From Oscillospiraceae bacterium (GTDB lineage: Bacteria; Bacillota; Clostridia; Oscillospirales; Ruminococcaceae), in NCBI GenBank assembly GCA_017460955.1, contig JAFTZY010000048.1, positions 62,001 through 126,000 on the forward strand: a DNA stretch of 64,000 bases. Reading direction: 5' to 3'. Positions 40,723 through 49,065 of this stretch are shown here, piece by piece (the first letter of the stretch is position 1; the number at the start of each line of letters is the position of its first letter). The notes below the pieces were generated by a model that did not search any database, was not told the origin of the DNA, and saw nothing but the letters and a program-made list of their open reading frames with translations. The translations under genes were made by a program, and so were the position numbers.

Positions 40723-42147
40723 TCATCCCTCCGCGGTGCCGTCGCGCAGCCGGGCAAGGTAGCTGCGTGTTTCCGATGCGACCACCCCCGACAGCAGCAG
40801 GAGCGCCGTCACATTCGGCAGGGCCATCAGCCCGTTGAAGATGTCCGCTAAGTTCCACACCGCCTCCACGGTCAGATAGGGGCCGATGAACACGGCAGCG
40901 ATATAGATCCAGCGGTAGATCACCGTGACGGTCCTGCGGGAGCCGCCGATGAGGTATGCCAGGCACCGCTCGGAATAGTAATTCCAGCCGAGGATGGTGG
41001 TGAAGGCGAACACGGCAAGGCAGATCATCAGGAGAAAGGAGGACACGCGCTCCGGGAAGGGCAGACCGTACCGGAAGGCATCGGTCGTGATCTCCACGCC
41101 CTCGAGGTCCTTCTCGAAGCTGCCCGCCATGACGATGGACAGCCCCGTCATGGTACACACCAGGATCGTATCGATGAAGGTCGCGGTCATGGTGACCAGT
41201 CCCTGCCGGACGGGCTCGCGTGTGCGGGCGGCGGCCGCAGCGATCGGTGCGGAGCCGAGTCCCGCTTCATTCGAGAACACGCCCCTTGCCACGCCGCTGC
41301 GCATGGACAGCTGCACGACGCCAAAGCCCGCCATGCCGCCGGCCAGGGGCCGTACCCCGAAGGCCCCCTGCACGATGGCGGTAACGGCCGCGGGGATCTG
41401 CGTTAAATGCGTGAGGATGATGAGCAGACAGCTGCCCACATACAGCACGATCATGACCGGCACCACGACCTCGGAGACCCGTGCGATGCGCCGGATGCCG
41501 CCGATGAGGATGAGGGCGGCGCAGACGGTGATGAAGAGTCCCGCAAGGATCTTCGTCCAGGTGACGTCACTCCCGAGCACCCGGACGGTATGCAGGGAAT
41601 CGGGGTCGAAGAAATGGTTGGCCGCCGAGGTGATGCCGTTGATCTGGGTGATCGTCCCGATGCCGAGGAGCCCCGCGAGCACCCCGAAGAGCGAAAAGAG
41701 CTTGGCAAGCCAGACAAAGCGCTTTCCAAGGCCGTTTTCGATGTAGTAGAAGGGGCCGCCGAGGATCGTCCCGTCCTTGGCCGTCGTGCGGAACTTGACC
41801 GCCAGGAGGCCTTCGGCGTATTTGGTGGCCATGCCGAAGAAGGCCGCGATCTCCATCCAGAAGAGAGCCCCCGGACCTCCGGCTGCAATGGCCGTTGCGA
41901 CGCCGACGATGTTCCCCGTGCCGACGGTGGCGGACAGTGCGGTACACAGCGCCGCAAAGGCGGATACCTCCCCTGCCCCGTCCGATTCGTCACGCAGCAT
42001 GTACCGCAGTGCCGTGCCGAGTCTGCGCACCTGGATGAAGCCGCACCGGAAGGACAGCCAGATGCCGCATGCCATGATGAGCACGAGCAGGGGCACGCCC
42101 CATACGAAATTGTCCACTTGTTCGATGATGTTGTTAATGGATCCCAT
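40723..42147 (-). CDS. Alanine/glycine:cation symporter (AGCS family)
   Basis: The 474-residue membrane protein has about ten helices. The AGCS wording is clear: ATVGTGNIVGVATAIAAGGP, GALFWMEIAAFFGMATKYAE, GGPFYYIENGLGKR, GVARGVFSNEAGLGSAPIA and TMTGLSIVMAGS, with FTTILGWNYYSERCLAYL near the end. It takes up alanine or glycine with Na+ or H+. Two ATGs exist (42153, 42147); GGAG lies 8 bases before the second, which is used. It stands apart from the DUF5131 gene upstream by only 23 bases and could be co-transcribed. Confidence 0.94.
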   Translation of the reverse strand: MGSINNIIEQVDNFVWGVPLLVLIMACGIWLSFRCGFIQVRRLGTALRYMLRDESDGAGEVSAFAALCTALSATVGTGNIVGVATAIAAGGPGALFWMEIAAFFGMATKYAEGLLAVKFRTTAKDGTILGGPFYYIENGLGKRFVWLAKLFSLFGVLAGLLGIGTITQINGITSAANHFFDPDSLHTVRVLGSDVTWTKILAGLFITVCAALILIGGIRRIARVSEVVVPVMIVLYVGSCLLIILTHLTQIPAAVTAIVQGAFGVRPLAGGMAGFGVVQLSMRSGVARGVFSNEAGLGSAPIAAAAARTREPVRQGLVTMTATFIDTILVCTMTGLSIVMAGSFEKDLEGVEITTDAFRYGLPFPERVSSFLLMICLAVFAFTTILGWNYYSERCLAYLIGGSRRTVTVIYRWIYIAAVFIGPYLTVEAVWNLADIFNGLMALPNVTALLLLSGVVASETRSYLARLRDGTAEG

Positions 42148-42170
42148 AAGCATTGCTCCGTTGATCGGTA

Positions 42171-43046
42171 TTATGTTTTACATTTGCCGCAGTTCGTGCA
42201 GCCGTTGCAGGTCGGGCGCATCCCGCAGGTCGCGCATTTGTCACAGAATACCGGATGATAGCGCTCCTCCTCGGGGATGGGGTAGCCAAAATCGTCACAG
42301 AGTAAAAACTCCATTGGCCTGCCCAGATAGGTCAGTCCCGACCGGTATGCCTGCTGTGATTGCAGACTGTTCCTCTCGATGCAGTAGAGCTTCCCGTCCT
42401 TGACAAAGCGCCTGCCGGTGCCAAGAAACACGAAGGTCACATCATGCGCCTCGCATTCCTCCCGGAGGCGCTTCACCCAGGTATAGTGGCAGGGTCTTGC
42501 ACCGTCATAATTCTCCCCCTCGCACAGCACCTGCTCGATCTGGCCGCTTGCAAGATAGCGCTCCATGCGCACCTCACCGATAAGGGGCGCACACATCACA
42601 CCCTTGTGCCGGAACGGCAGCTCGAGCAGCAGCGGGATGCGCTCATCGGCGCGGCGCTGGTTCTCGGCCGTCACATTGAAAAAGATATGCTCCCAGCCGT
42701 CGCCCCAGTCCTCCGGAAGGCACTGCCGGACGCGCTCGGGGCGCTTGGTCAGCAGAAAGAAGATCACATCGGGACGCTGGCGCATGATGTGCCACGCCTC
42801 CTCCCGCCACGGATCGGCCTGCTCGAGGAAAAAGTCCGAATTCATACACACGCGCAGCTTCTCCCCGGACTGCACCTTATAATTTCCCCGGCGGTCCCTT
42901 TGCAGGGGGTAGTAGAAGCCGCTTTTGGTGCGGTAGATCTCACTGCCGTCCCGGTCACGCATCCGGTCCAGGAAGTACATATAACAGTTCTGGCAGCCCT
43001 CACTGCATTTGATGCACCCGTGCCAGGGATTCCAGATGTCATGCAT
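42171..43046 (-). CDS. DUF5131 (phage Gp37/Gp68-like) protein with Cys-rich tail
   Basis: The 291-residue cytosolic protein starts MHDIWNPWHGCIKCSEGCQN, the typical cysteine cluster of the DUF5131/Gp37Gp68 family, which is thought to be radical-SAM-like. Further family words are VCMNSDFFLEQADPWREEAW, FFLLTKRPERVRQCLP and FFNVTAENQRRADERI. The C-terminus has seven cysteines in 24 residues (CDKCATCGMRP, then CNGCTNCGKC), suggesting another metal or Fe-S site. The function is unknown. The start at 43046 follows GGGAGG and overlaps the stop of the permease gene by 8 bases. No phage genes surround it. Confidence 0.82.
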   Translation of the reverse strand: MHDIWNPWHGCIKCSEGCQNCYMYFLDRMRDRDGSEIYRTKSGFYYPLQRDRRGNYKVQSGEKLRVCMNSDFFLEQADPWREEAWHIMRQRPDVIFFLLTKRPERVRQCLPEDWGDGWEHIFFNVTAENQRRADERIPLLLELPFRHKGVMCAPLIGEVRMERYLASGQIEQVLCEGENYDGARPCHYTWVKRLREECEAHDVTFVFLGTGRRFVKDGKLYCIERNSLQSQQAYRSGLTYLGRPMEFLLCDDFGYPIPEEERYHPVFCDKCATCGMRPTCNGCTNCGKCKT

Positions 43047-44166
43047 ATGCTCTGCCTCCCTGTACAAGGAAGGTCACAGCCAGGAGCGGCACAAGCAGTG
43101 CGATGCTCACCAGTGTGAAGGCAAGCAGATACCGTCCGGGGCGTGCGCCCTCGGCTCTGCGGTAGAGCTGGAAGGAGATGAGACTTGCCAGGGAAGCGAT
43201 GAGTGTGCCCAGGCCTCCGAGGTTCACGCCGATGAGCAGGGCAGTCCCCTCCTGTGTAAAGCCGGAGAGCATCACGGCAGCCGGGACATTGCTGATGACC
43301 TGGGAGAGCAGGACGGACACGATGAGCTCATGCCCCTGCAGGACACCGGAAAAGAAGGTGCGCACGGCATCGATGCGCCCGATGTTCCCTACAAACACAA
43401 AGAAGCAGACAAATGTCAGCAGCAGCGCATAATCCACACGCGCCAGCACACGCCGGTCGATGAGGAGCGTGATGAGGAGCGCGGCGGCAAGACAGCACCA
43501 GTCGGGCACAAGCCGAAGGACTGTCAGAAGGCAGATGCCAAAGAGCACGGTAAAGCCAAAGGTGGGCAGGCGGCGCATCGGCGCGGATTGCGTGTCCGGT
43601 GCGGGGCATGCCGTGTCCGGGAGCAGGAGCGTGCCCGCAAGGAGCAGCACAAGGCTCACAAGTCCCAAAGGGAGCATGGTGCCAAGGAAGGCGCCGAAGG
43701 TCAGCTGATAGGTATCGTAGAGGTAGATGTTCTGCGGATTGCCGATGGGCGTGAGCATGCTGCCGAGATTCGCAGCTGCTGTTTCCAGCACGATGGTGAG
43801 GATGCGGCTGCGTTCATCGTGCAGCACCGTGTAGGTCAGCAGTGTGAGCGGCACGAGCGTGAGGAGTGCAACATCATTGGTCACGAACATGGCGGAAATG
43901 AAGCTGAGCAGCACAAAGACCGCAGCAAGCCGCCGGACGGTCCCGGCACGGCGCAGGAGCATTCCCGTCACGGCTTCAAAGAGGCCGGCGCTTCTCAGGC
44001 CTGCCACGGCTGCCATGAGCGCAAAGAGCTGGATGAGCACGGTGGGATTGCAGTAGCCAAGATACCCCGCATCCGGCGGCACGGCAAGCATCGTGAGCAG
44101 GGCCACCGCTCCTGCAATGAGCAGCACGGGCTGTGCCTTCAATAAGGATCGGAGCTTCGTTTTCAT
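43039..44166 (-). CDS. ArsB/SLC13-type anion permease
   Basis: The 375-residue protein has ten to eleven helices and two inverted ion-transporter repeats: FISAMFVTNDVALLTLVPLT and LTPIGNPQNIYLY in the first half, and SQVISNVPAAVMLSGFT plus GVNLGGLGTLIASLASLISF in the second. It belongs to the citrate/arsenite/Na-sulfate superfamily; the substrate is not readable. It begins just after the pnp terminator, whose T tract runs into its Shine-Dalgarno (AGGAGGAACC), so expression may depend on read-through from pnp. Coupled by an 8-base overlap to the DUF5131 gene. Confidence 0.82.
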   Translation of the reverse strand: MKTKLRSLLKAQPVLLIAGAVALLTMLAVPPDAGYLGYCNPTVLIQLFALMAAVAGLRSAGLFEAVTGMLLRRAGTVRRLAAVFVLLSFISAMFVTNDVALLTLVPLTLLTYTVLHDERSRILTIVLETAAANLGSMLTPIGNPQNIYLYDTYQLTFGAFLGTMLPLGLVSLVLLLAGTLLLPDTACPAPDTQSAPMRRLPTFGFTVLFGICLLTVLRLVPDWCCLAAALLITLLIDRRVLARVDYALLLTFVCFFVFVGNIGRIDAVRTFFSGVLQGHELIVSVLLSQVISNVPAAVMLSGFTQEGTALLIGVNLGGLGTLIASLASLISFQLYRRAEGARPGRYLLAFTLVSIALLVPLLAVTFLVQGGRAYA

Positions 44167-44179
44167 CGGTTCCTCCTGT

Positions 44180-44209
44180 CAAAAACGCCGGCTGCATGCA
44201 GCCGGCGTT
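44180..44209 (-). terminator. Terminator of pnp
   Basis: A 26-base palindrome, AACGCCGGCTGCA/TGCAGCCGGCGTT (44184-44209), followed on the minus strand by a T5 tract. Confidence 0.85.
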
Positions 44210-44228
44210 CTGGTGTTGTCATTCCGGA

Positions 44229-46349
44229 TCAGGCCTGACCCTTGCGGGCAGCGATCTCTGCAAGCGCTTCCTTGCGGGAGAGATTGATGCGGCCCTGCTT
44301 ATCGATCTCGGTCACCTTGACCACGATCTCATCGCCGATGGCAACGACATCCTCCACGCGCTCCACGCGGTGGTTGTCGAGCTGGGAGATGTGGACCAGT
44401 CCGTCCTTGCCGGGAGCGATCTCCACGAAGGCGCCGAAGTTCATCAGGCGCACGACCTTGCCCTTGTAGATGGCACCGACCTCGGGATCGTTGGCGATGG
44501 TCTCCACGATCTGGATGGCCTTGCGGGCATTCTCCATATCCAGGCCGCTGACGAAAACATTGCCCTCGTCGTTGATATCGATCTTGACATCGCACTCGGC
44601 GCAGATCTTCTGGATGACCTTGCCGCCGGAGCCGATGACGTCGCGGATCTTGTCCACCGGCACCTTAGTCTGGAGCATCTTGGGTGCATAGGTACCCACC
44701 TCACTGCGCGGTGCCGGGATGGCCTTGAGCATGATCTCATCGAGGATGTACAGACGCGCCTTTCTGGTCTTTTCAAACGCCTCTGCAATGATGGCCGGTG
44801 TCAGTCCGTCCACCTTGATGTCCACCTGGATGGCGGTGATACCCTTGTGGGTACCACCCACCTTGAAGTCCATATCGCCGAAGAAGTCCTCCAGCCCCTG
44901 GATGTCCACCATGGTCATGAAGTCATCGGAATCGGGAAGCGTGATGAGACCGCAGGAGATACCGGCCACCGGTGCCTTGATCGGCACGCCGGCATCCATC
45001 AGTGCGAGCGTGGAGCCGCAGATGGACCCCTGGGAGGTCGAGCCGTTCGAGGAGAGCACCTCGGATACCAGACGCAGGGCGTAGGGGAATTCCTCCACGC
45101 TCGGCAGTACCGGAACAAGTGCCTTTTCGGCAAGTGCGCCGTGGCCGATCTCACGTCTGCCCGGGCCTCTCGACGGCTTGGTCTCGCCGACGGAGTAGGA
45201 CGGGAAATTGTACTGATGCATATAACGCTTGGAGGTCTCCTCGTCAAGGCCGTCGATCTTCTGGGAATCGGAGACCGGACCGAGCGTGGCAATAGTCATG
45301 ACCTGGGTCTGGCCTCTGGTGAACAGGCCGGAGCCGTGTACTCTCGGTACCACACCGACCTCTGCGGCCAGCGGACGGATCTCGTCGATGCCTCTGCCGT
45401 CCACGCGCTTGCCGTTGTACAGCCAGTTGCGGACGATCTTCTTCTGGAGCTTGTACAGGCACTCATCGAGCTTGGCAGGGCCGCCCTCACCGTACTGCTC
45501 ATCAAATGCGGCATGGACCTCATCGGTGATGGGCTTCATGCGGGCATCTCTTACATTCTTGTCGTTGGTGTCGAGTGCGACCTTGACCTTCTCGCCCACG
45601 AGTGCCTCAACGGCATCGAACATCTCGTGCGGGATCTCCTGGGACTCGAACTCGAACTTGGGCTTGCCGATCTGCTTCTGGATGTCGCTGATGAAGGCAA
45701 CCATCTTCTTGATCTCCTCGTGGCCCTTGAGGATGGCGTCGAGCATAGTCATTTCGTCCACCTCGTTGGCGCCTGCCTCGATCATGACGATCTTCTCTGC
45801 GGAGCCGGCAACGGTCAGGTTGAGGTCATTCTTGGCTCTCTGCTCACGGGTCGGATTGAGGACGATCTCCCCGTCCACCAGGCCGACACTGATGCCGGCG
45901 ATCGGGCCGTTCCACGGGATGTCGGAAATGGAGATGGCGATGGAGGTCGCTACCATGCCGGCGATCTCCGGGGAGCAGTCGGGATCCACGGACAGTACCG
46001 TCATGACAACGGATACGTCGTTTCTCATGTCCTTCGGGAAGAGCGGGCGGATCGGACGGTCCACCATACGGGAGGTCAGGATGGCCTTCTCGGACGGCTT
46101 GCCCTCGCGCTTGGTGAAGGAGCCGGGAATGCGGCCGACGGAGTACAGGCGCTCCTCATAGTCCACGGACAGCGGGAAGAAGTCGATCCCGTCACGGGGC
46201 TTGGCGCTGGCGGTGACATTGGCCATGACCGTCGTTTCGCCGTAGCGGACCCAGCAGGAGCCGTTCGACAGCTCGCAGGTCTTGCCGGTCTCAACGATCA
46301 GCGGACGGCCGGCGTAGGTCGTCTCAAAAATTCTGTGGTTTTCAAACAT
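44229..46349 (-). CDS. pnp: Polyribonucleotide nucleotidyltransferase (PNPase)
   Basis: Phosphorolytic 3'-5' exoribonuclease of the RNA degradosome. The 706-residue product has two RNase PH cores (SCWVRYGETTVMANVTAS; second core with GSGLFTRGQTQVMTIATLG and the catalytic DIQGLEDFFGDMDFKVGGTH), then KH (VIGSGGKVIQKICAE) and S1 (GKVVRLMNFGAFVEIAPGKD) domains. The start MFENHR at 46349 is set by AAGGAGG. rpsO lies directly upstream, the usual arrangement. The 241-base leader has two hairpins, a likely site of autoregulation. Confidence 0.97.
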   Translation of the reverse strand: MFENHRIFETTYAGRPLIVETGKTCELSNGSCWVRYGETTVMANVTASAKPRDGIDFFPLSVDYEERLYSVGRIPGSFTKREGKPSEKAILTSRMVDRPIRPLFPKDMRNDVSVVMTVLSVDPDCSPEIAGMVATSIAISISDIPWNGPIAGISVGLVDGEIVLNPTREQRAKNDLNLTVAGSAEKIVMIEAGANEVDEMTMLDAILKGHEEIKKMVAFISDIQKQIGKPKFEFESQEIPHEMFDAVEALVGEKVKVALDTNDKNVRDARMKPITDEVHAAFDEQYGEGGPAKLDECLYKLQKKIVRNWLYNGKRVDGRGIDEIRPLAAEVGVVPRVHGSGLFTRGQTQVMTIATLGPVSDSQKIDGLDEETSKRYMHQYNFPSYSVGETKPSRGPGRREIGHGALAEKALVPVLPSVEEFPYALRLVSEVLSSNGSTSQGSICGSTLALMDAGVPIKAPVAGISCGLITLPDSDDFMTMVDIQGLEDFFGDMDFKVGGTHKGITAIQVDIKVDGLTPAIIAEAFEKTRKARLYILDEIMLKAIPAPRSEVGTYAPKMLQTKVPVDKIRDVIGSGGKVIQKICAECDVKIDINDEGNVFVSGLDMENARKAIQIVETIANDPEVGAIYKGKVVRLMNFGAFVEIAPGKDGLVHISQLDNHRVERVEDVVAIGDEIVVKVTEIDKQGRINLSRKEALAEIAARKGQA

Positions 46350-46402
46350 CGTGTTTCCTCCTTGTTTCGCCGGACAGCACCTGTGCCTTCTCCCGCTTTG
46401 CG

Positions 46403-46491
46403 GTGTACCTTGTGACGGTACACACATTCACAGAGGTAAGAACTTAGAAGCAAAAAGCGGATCCTTCCGCGCCTTGCTTCTAACCTCTTAC
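46403..46491 (-). promoter_or_regulatory. Structured pnp leader
   Basis: A long interrupted stem pairs 46436-46441 with 46486-46491, TTAGAAGCAA (46444-46453) with TTGCTTCTAA (46474-46483) and GCGGA (46457-46461) with TCCGC (46466-46470). A second hairpin, GTGTACC/GGTACAC, lies at 46403-46423. Both are between the rpsO terminator and the pnp start. Confidence 0.6.
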
Positions 46492-46549
46492 ATATGAGGC
46501 GGAGTCTGCCAGGGCTTTGTGCCGGCATCTGTGTTTTTAAGATGCACAG

Positions 46550-46582
46550 AAAGGCAGAGGGGCATCCCCACTGCCTTTTTGT
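46550..46582 (-). terminator. Terminator of rpsO
   Basis: AAAGGCAG-A-GGGG (46550-46562), loop CAT, CCCC-A-CTGCCTTT (46566-46578), one internal mismatch; on the minus strand it lies just after the rpsO stop. Confidence 0.8.
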
Positions 46583-46590
46583 TGCGATAC

Positions 46591-46857
46591 TTACTTACGG
46601 ATACCCAGCTTAGCGATGATCGCACGGTATCTGTTGATGTCCTTCTTCTTCAGGTAGGCCAGCAGGTTTCTTCTGCGGCCGATCATCTTCAGCATACCTC
46701 TTCTGGAGTGATGATCCTTCTTGTGTACCTTCAGGTGCTCAGTCAGATCATTGATACGGCGGGTCAGGATCGCGATCTGCACCTCAGGAGAACCTGTGTC
46801 GGTCTCATGGTTGCGGTTCTGCTCGATCACTGCCGTCTTTTCTTCCTTACGCAGCAT
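46591..46857 (-). CDS. rpsO: 30S ribosomal protein S15
   Basis: The 88-residue S15 binds the central domain of 16S rRNA. The sequence is canonical: [40 protein letters not shown] and [20 protein letters not shown]. The frame is open further upstream, but MLRKEEK at 46857 with GAGGTG before it is the standard start. Its promoter is at 46963-46991 and its leader is about 100 bases. pnp follows. Confidence 0.98.
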   Translation of the reverse strand: MLRKEEKTAVIEQNRNHETDTGSPEVQIAILTRRINDLTEHLKVHKKDHHSRRGMLKMIGRRRNLLAYLKKKDINRYRAIIAKLGIRK

Positions 46858-46962
46858 TTTACTTTCACCTCTTTGCTTCATAGTTTCCGTAACATAGAGA
46901 GGGGCAGGCAAAATTCCCGATCACGGGCGTAACCCCCAGTCCAAGTACACGGAACAATTCAT

Positions 46963-46991
46963 ATTATACCACATCCTGCCGGATTTGTAAA
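46963..46991 (-). promoter_or_regulatory. Promoter for rpsO-pnp
   Basis: Minus strand: TTTACA (46991-46986), 17-base spacer, TATAAT (46968-46963) with extended TGG. Confidence 0.85.
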
Positions 46992-47010
46992 GTGTTTTTT
47001 CAAAAAAATT

Positions 47011-47460
47011 TTAACTTTTTTTGCAGTCATCTTCCGCAAGGAATCCCTCCACCCGCTGCAGTGCCCGCTCGTACTTCTCCCGGCGGTCCGTATCCGCCCC
47101 TCCTATACGAGTCGCATCGAGATTGTGCAGAAGATCGCTGCGCTTGACACGCAGTGCCGCTGTACATCCGCGCATCCCCTCGATGTATGCATCATACGGC
47201 ACGCCCTCCTCGTGGGTGAGCAGCCGGAGGACGCCGAGTGCCTCCTCCGGGATCCCCATCGAGCGCAGATCCGCAAAGCCAAGGGGCGTATCCTCCACGA
47301 CATCATGGAGCAGCGCACACACGGTCTCAAGCTCCGTCTCCATGGATTCGGCCACATGGAGCGGGTGCAGGATGTACGGGTAGCCGCCCTTGTCGAGCTG
47401 CCCCTCGTGCGCACGGAAGGCGATGTGGACAGCCTTACGGATCAGGTCGGAATAGAGCAT
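47011..47460 (-). CDS. Small HD-domain hydrolase (SpoT/MESH1-like)
   Basis: The 149-residue protein is a stand-alone HD phosphohydrolase resembling the hydrolase half of RelA/SpoT. Metal residues appear in order: YILHPLHVAESM (His), ALLHDVVEDTPL (His-Asp plus ED), and VKRSDLLHNLDAT (Asp). The (p)ppGpp synthetase domain is absent. It could hydrolyse (p)ppGpp or another nucleotide; the substrate is inferred from family only. It starts 14 bases after the YesL-like gene, so both lie in one operon. Confidence 0.82.
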   Translation of the reverse strand: MLYSDLIRKAVHIAFRAHEGQLDKGGYPYILHPLHVAESMETELETVCALLHDVVEDTPLGFADLRSMGIPEEALGVLRLLTHEEGVPYDAYIEGMRGCTAALRVKRSDLLHNLDATRIGGADTDRREKYERALQRVEGFLAEDDCKKS

Positions 47461-47474
47461 CCCTTCCCCTCCTC

Positions 47475-48401
47475 TCAGGAGATGACCTTGCCCTTTTTGC
47501 CCTTCTTCTTCGGCGGCTCCACGGGTGCCTCCTTGCCGCCGCGGTCCTCAAAGAGGTTCTCCCCCTCGGTCCGGGTATAGGACGCCTCGGGGCTGACCTC
47601 GCCGCGCTGGGCATAATAGGGATTGATGACGTACTTCTGGATGACCGGATAGCAGTTGAACACGATCATAAAGGCCACAAAGCCCGTGGGCAGGAACACC
47701 CACAGCAGTGTCAGAAAATACGGGAACAGGAAGGTCAGGAAGGCAAAGCCCCCCATGACGAGCACGGCGATGAGCAGGGTGAGGAAATTCTTTTTCAGTG
47801 CGATAAAGCTCAGGGCCAGGGAATTTTTCAGCACGGCGCCGAGCTTTAAGTCCGTGGAGACGATCATCAGGTACGCATAGAAGCTCATCATGGCCACTGT
47901 GATGGCGATGCTCAGGCTGAGCACGAAGAGGACATAGTAGAAATTCGAGCCTGTGTTGGCCACGAGCTCCGGGTAGACCTTGAAGCTGCTGACCACGGAT
48001 AGTCCCACAATGATGTCGAGGATGCCGACCACACTTGCCTTGCGGAAATTCTCCCGGAATGCCTTCCAGAAGGTCTCCATCAGAAAGCAGGGCTTCTCCT
48101 TGGCGAAATTGCGCAGCACCTGCGTACAGCCGGCGACTGTCGGTCCGAAGAGCACGGCACCGAGCACCACAAGGGCCAGCGAGAGCAGCATGGCAAGTCC
48201 GGCATTGGTCTCGAGCAGGTAGTAGATCACGAGCACGGCGGCAATGAGCGGCAGGAGGCTCGCCATGAGCAGCATATTCACATCAATGAGCTTCCAGAAT
48301 TTCCGGAACACCAGCTCCCAGTATCTGAAAAACGGTTTTTTCTGCGGTGCGTCCTTGGCAATGCCGGCACCGGCACGTTCATAGCCTCCGAACAGACCCA
48401 T
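47475..48401 (-). CDS. YesL-like (DUF624) membrane protein
   Basis: The 308-residue protein has five to six membrane helices. The N-terminal FFRYWELVFRKFWKLIDVNM and the layout LFGPTVAGCTQVLRNFAKEK are typical of YesL/DUF624 proteins, which are often seen near sugar ABC transporters but have no known activity. The C-terminal tail is basic and Pro/Lys-rich. Of two ATGs, 48401 is used because GAAAGG lies nine bases before it. No sugar transporter genes are near here. Confidence 0.78.
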   Translation of the reverse strand: MGLFGGYERAGAGIAKDAPQKKPFFRYWELVFRKFWKLIDVNMLLMASLLPLIAAVLVIYYLLETNAGLAMLLSLALVVLGAVLFGPTVAGCTQVLRNFAKEKPCFLMETFWKAFRENFRKASVVGILDIIVGLSVVSSFKVYPELVANTGSNFYYVLFVLSLSIAITVAMMSFYAYLMIVSTDLKLGAVLKNSLALSFIALKKNFLTLLIAVLVMGGFAFLTFLFPYFLTLLWVFLPTGFVAFMIVFNCYPVIQKYVINPYYAQRGEVSPEASYTRTEGENLFEDRGGKEAPVEPPKKKGKKGKVIS

Positions 48402-48438
48402 TTTGATCATCCTTTCTTTTTTGAGGGAAATGCACCCC

Positions 48439-49011
48439 TCACTGTGTCATGACATCGAGGAATGCAGGATATGCAAGATGCAGCCAGGCACACTGCACAA
48501 GTCCGAGCACAGCCAGAAGTCCTGCACAGACCGCAAAGCGCAGTGCATAGGCACGCAGGACCGGCGGCTCCCCTTCGCCCGCCAGACGGCGGCGCACGCA
48601 ACGGGTGCTTTGTCCGGCCGTGAGCGTGGCATAGGACTGCACGAGCGCCGCTGCACAGGCATACGGCACCACAAACAGCACTGCGGTCAGGACGCCGGCT
48701 GCGCCGCCCGTGCGGTACAGAAGCGTCAGGACGCCGCCCAGCACTGTCCCCCGGAGCAGCAGCAGGAGCACACCTGCCTCCCCCCAGGCCGACAGTCCGA
48801 GCAGGAACAGCACGGCAAGGTACACAAGCGGGATCATGAGGACTCCGGTGAGCAGACGCCCGTCCGGCAGCAGTCCCATCCCCTGCCGGTACAGCAGCCC
48901 CTGCCAGAGGTGCCAGTCCGGGTACAGTGCCGCCAGGACGCTGCCCGCCGCTGTACACACGGCTGTCAGGGCGAACAGACCGGTCATCCGGTCAAGCACA
49001 CGGCGTTCCAT
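48439..49011 (-). CDS. Membrane protein of unknown function
   Basis: The 190-residue protein has four to five predicted helices, Leu/Ala-rich, with little polar sequence; no family is recognised. GAGGAG lies eight bases before the ATG at 49011 (MERRVLDRM), which is preferred over the ATG at 49029. It is downstream of proC by 54 bases and upstream of the YesL-like gene by 37 bases; a shared transcript from the proC promoter is likely. Confidence 0.65.
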   Translation of the reverse strand: MERRVLDRMTGLFALTAVCTAAGSVLAALYPDWHLWQGLLYRQGMGLLPDGRLLTGVLMIPLVYLAVLFLLGLSAWGEAGVLLLLLRGTVLGGVLTLLYRTGGAAGVLTAVLFVVPYACAAALVQSYATLTAGQSTRCVRRRLAGEGEPPVLRAYALRFAVCAGLLAVLGLVQCAWLHLAYPAFLDVMTQ

Positions 49012-49065
49012 GCCATCAACTCCTCTCACTGGGAGTATATGTGCCTGTCCGGGCGGTTATGCAGC

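Noticed and set aside
40598..40725. Similar words ATTGCAATCAT and ACTGCAATCAT flanking the symporter terminator as attachment sites
   Set aside because: Short and imperfect, and the segment between them is only a terminator plus non-coding sequence; no integrase is present.
42171..43046. Prophage remnant, because DUF5131 is called phage Gp37/Gp68
   Set aside because: No other phage gene, integrase or composition change around it; neighbours are transporters and core genes.
44133..46415. 760-codon rightward open frame
   Set aside because: Antisense shadow of pnp, caused by GC-rich codon use.
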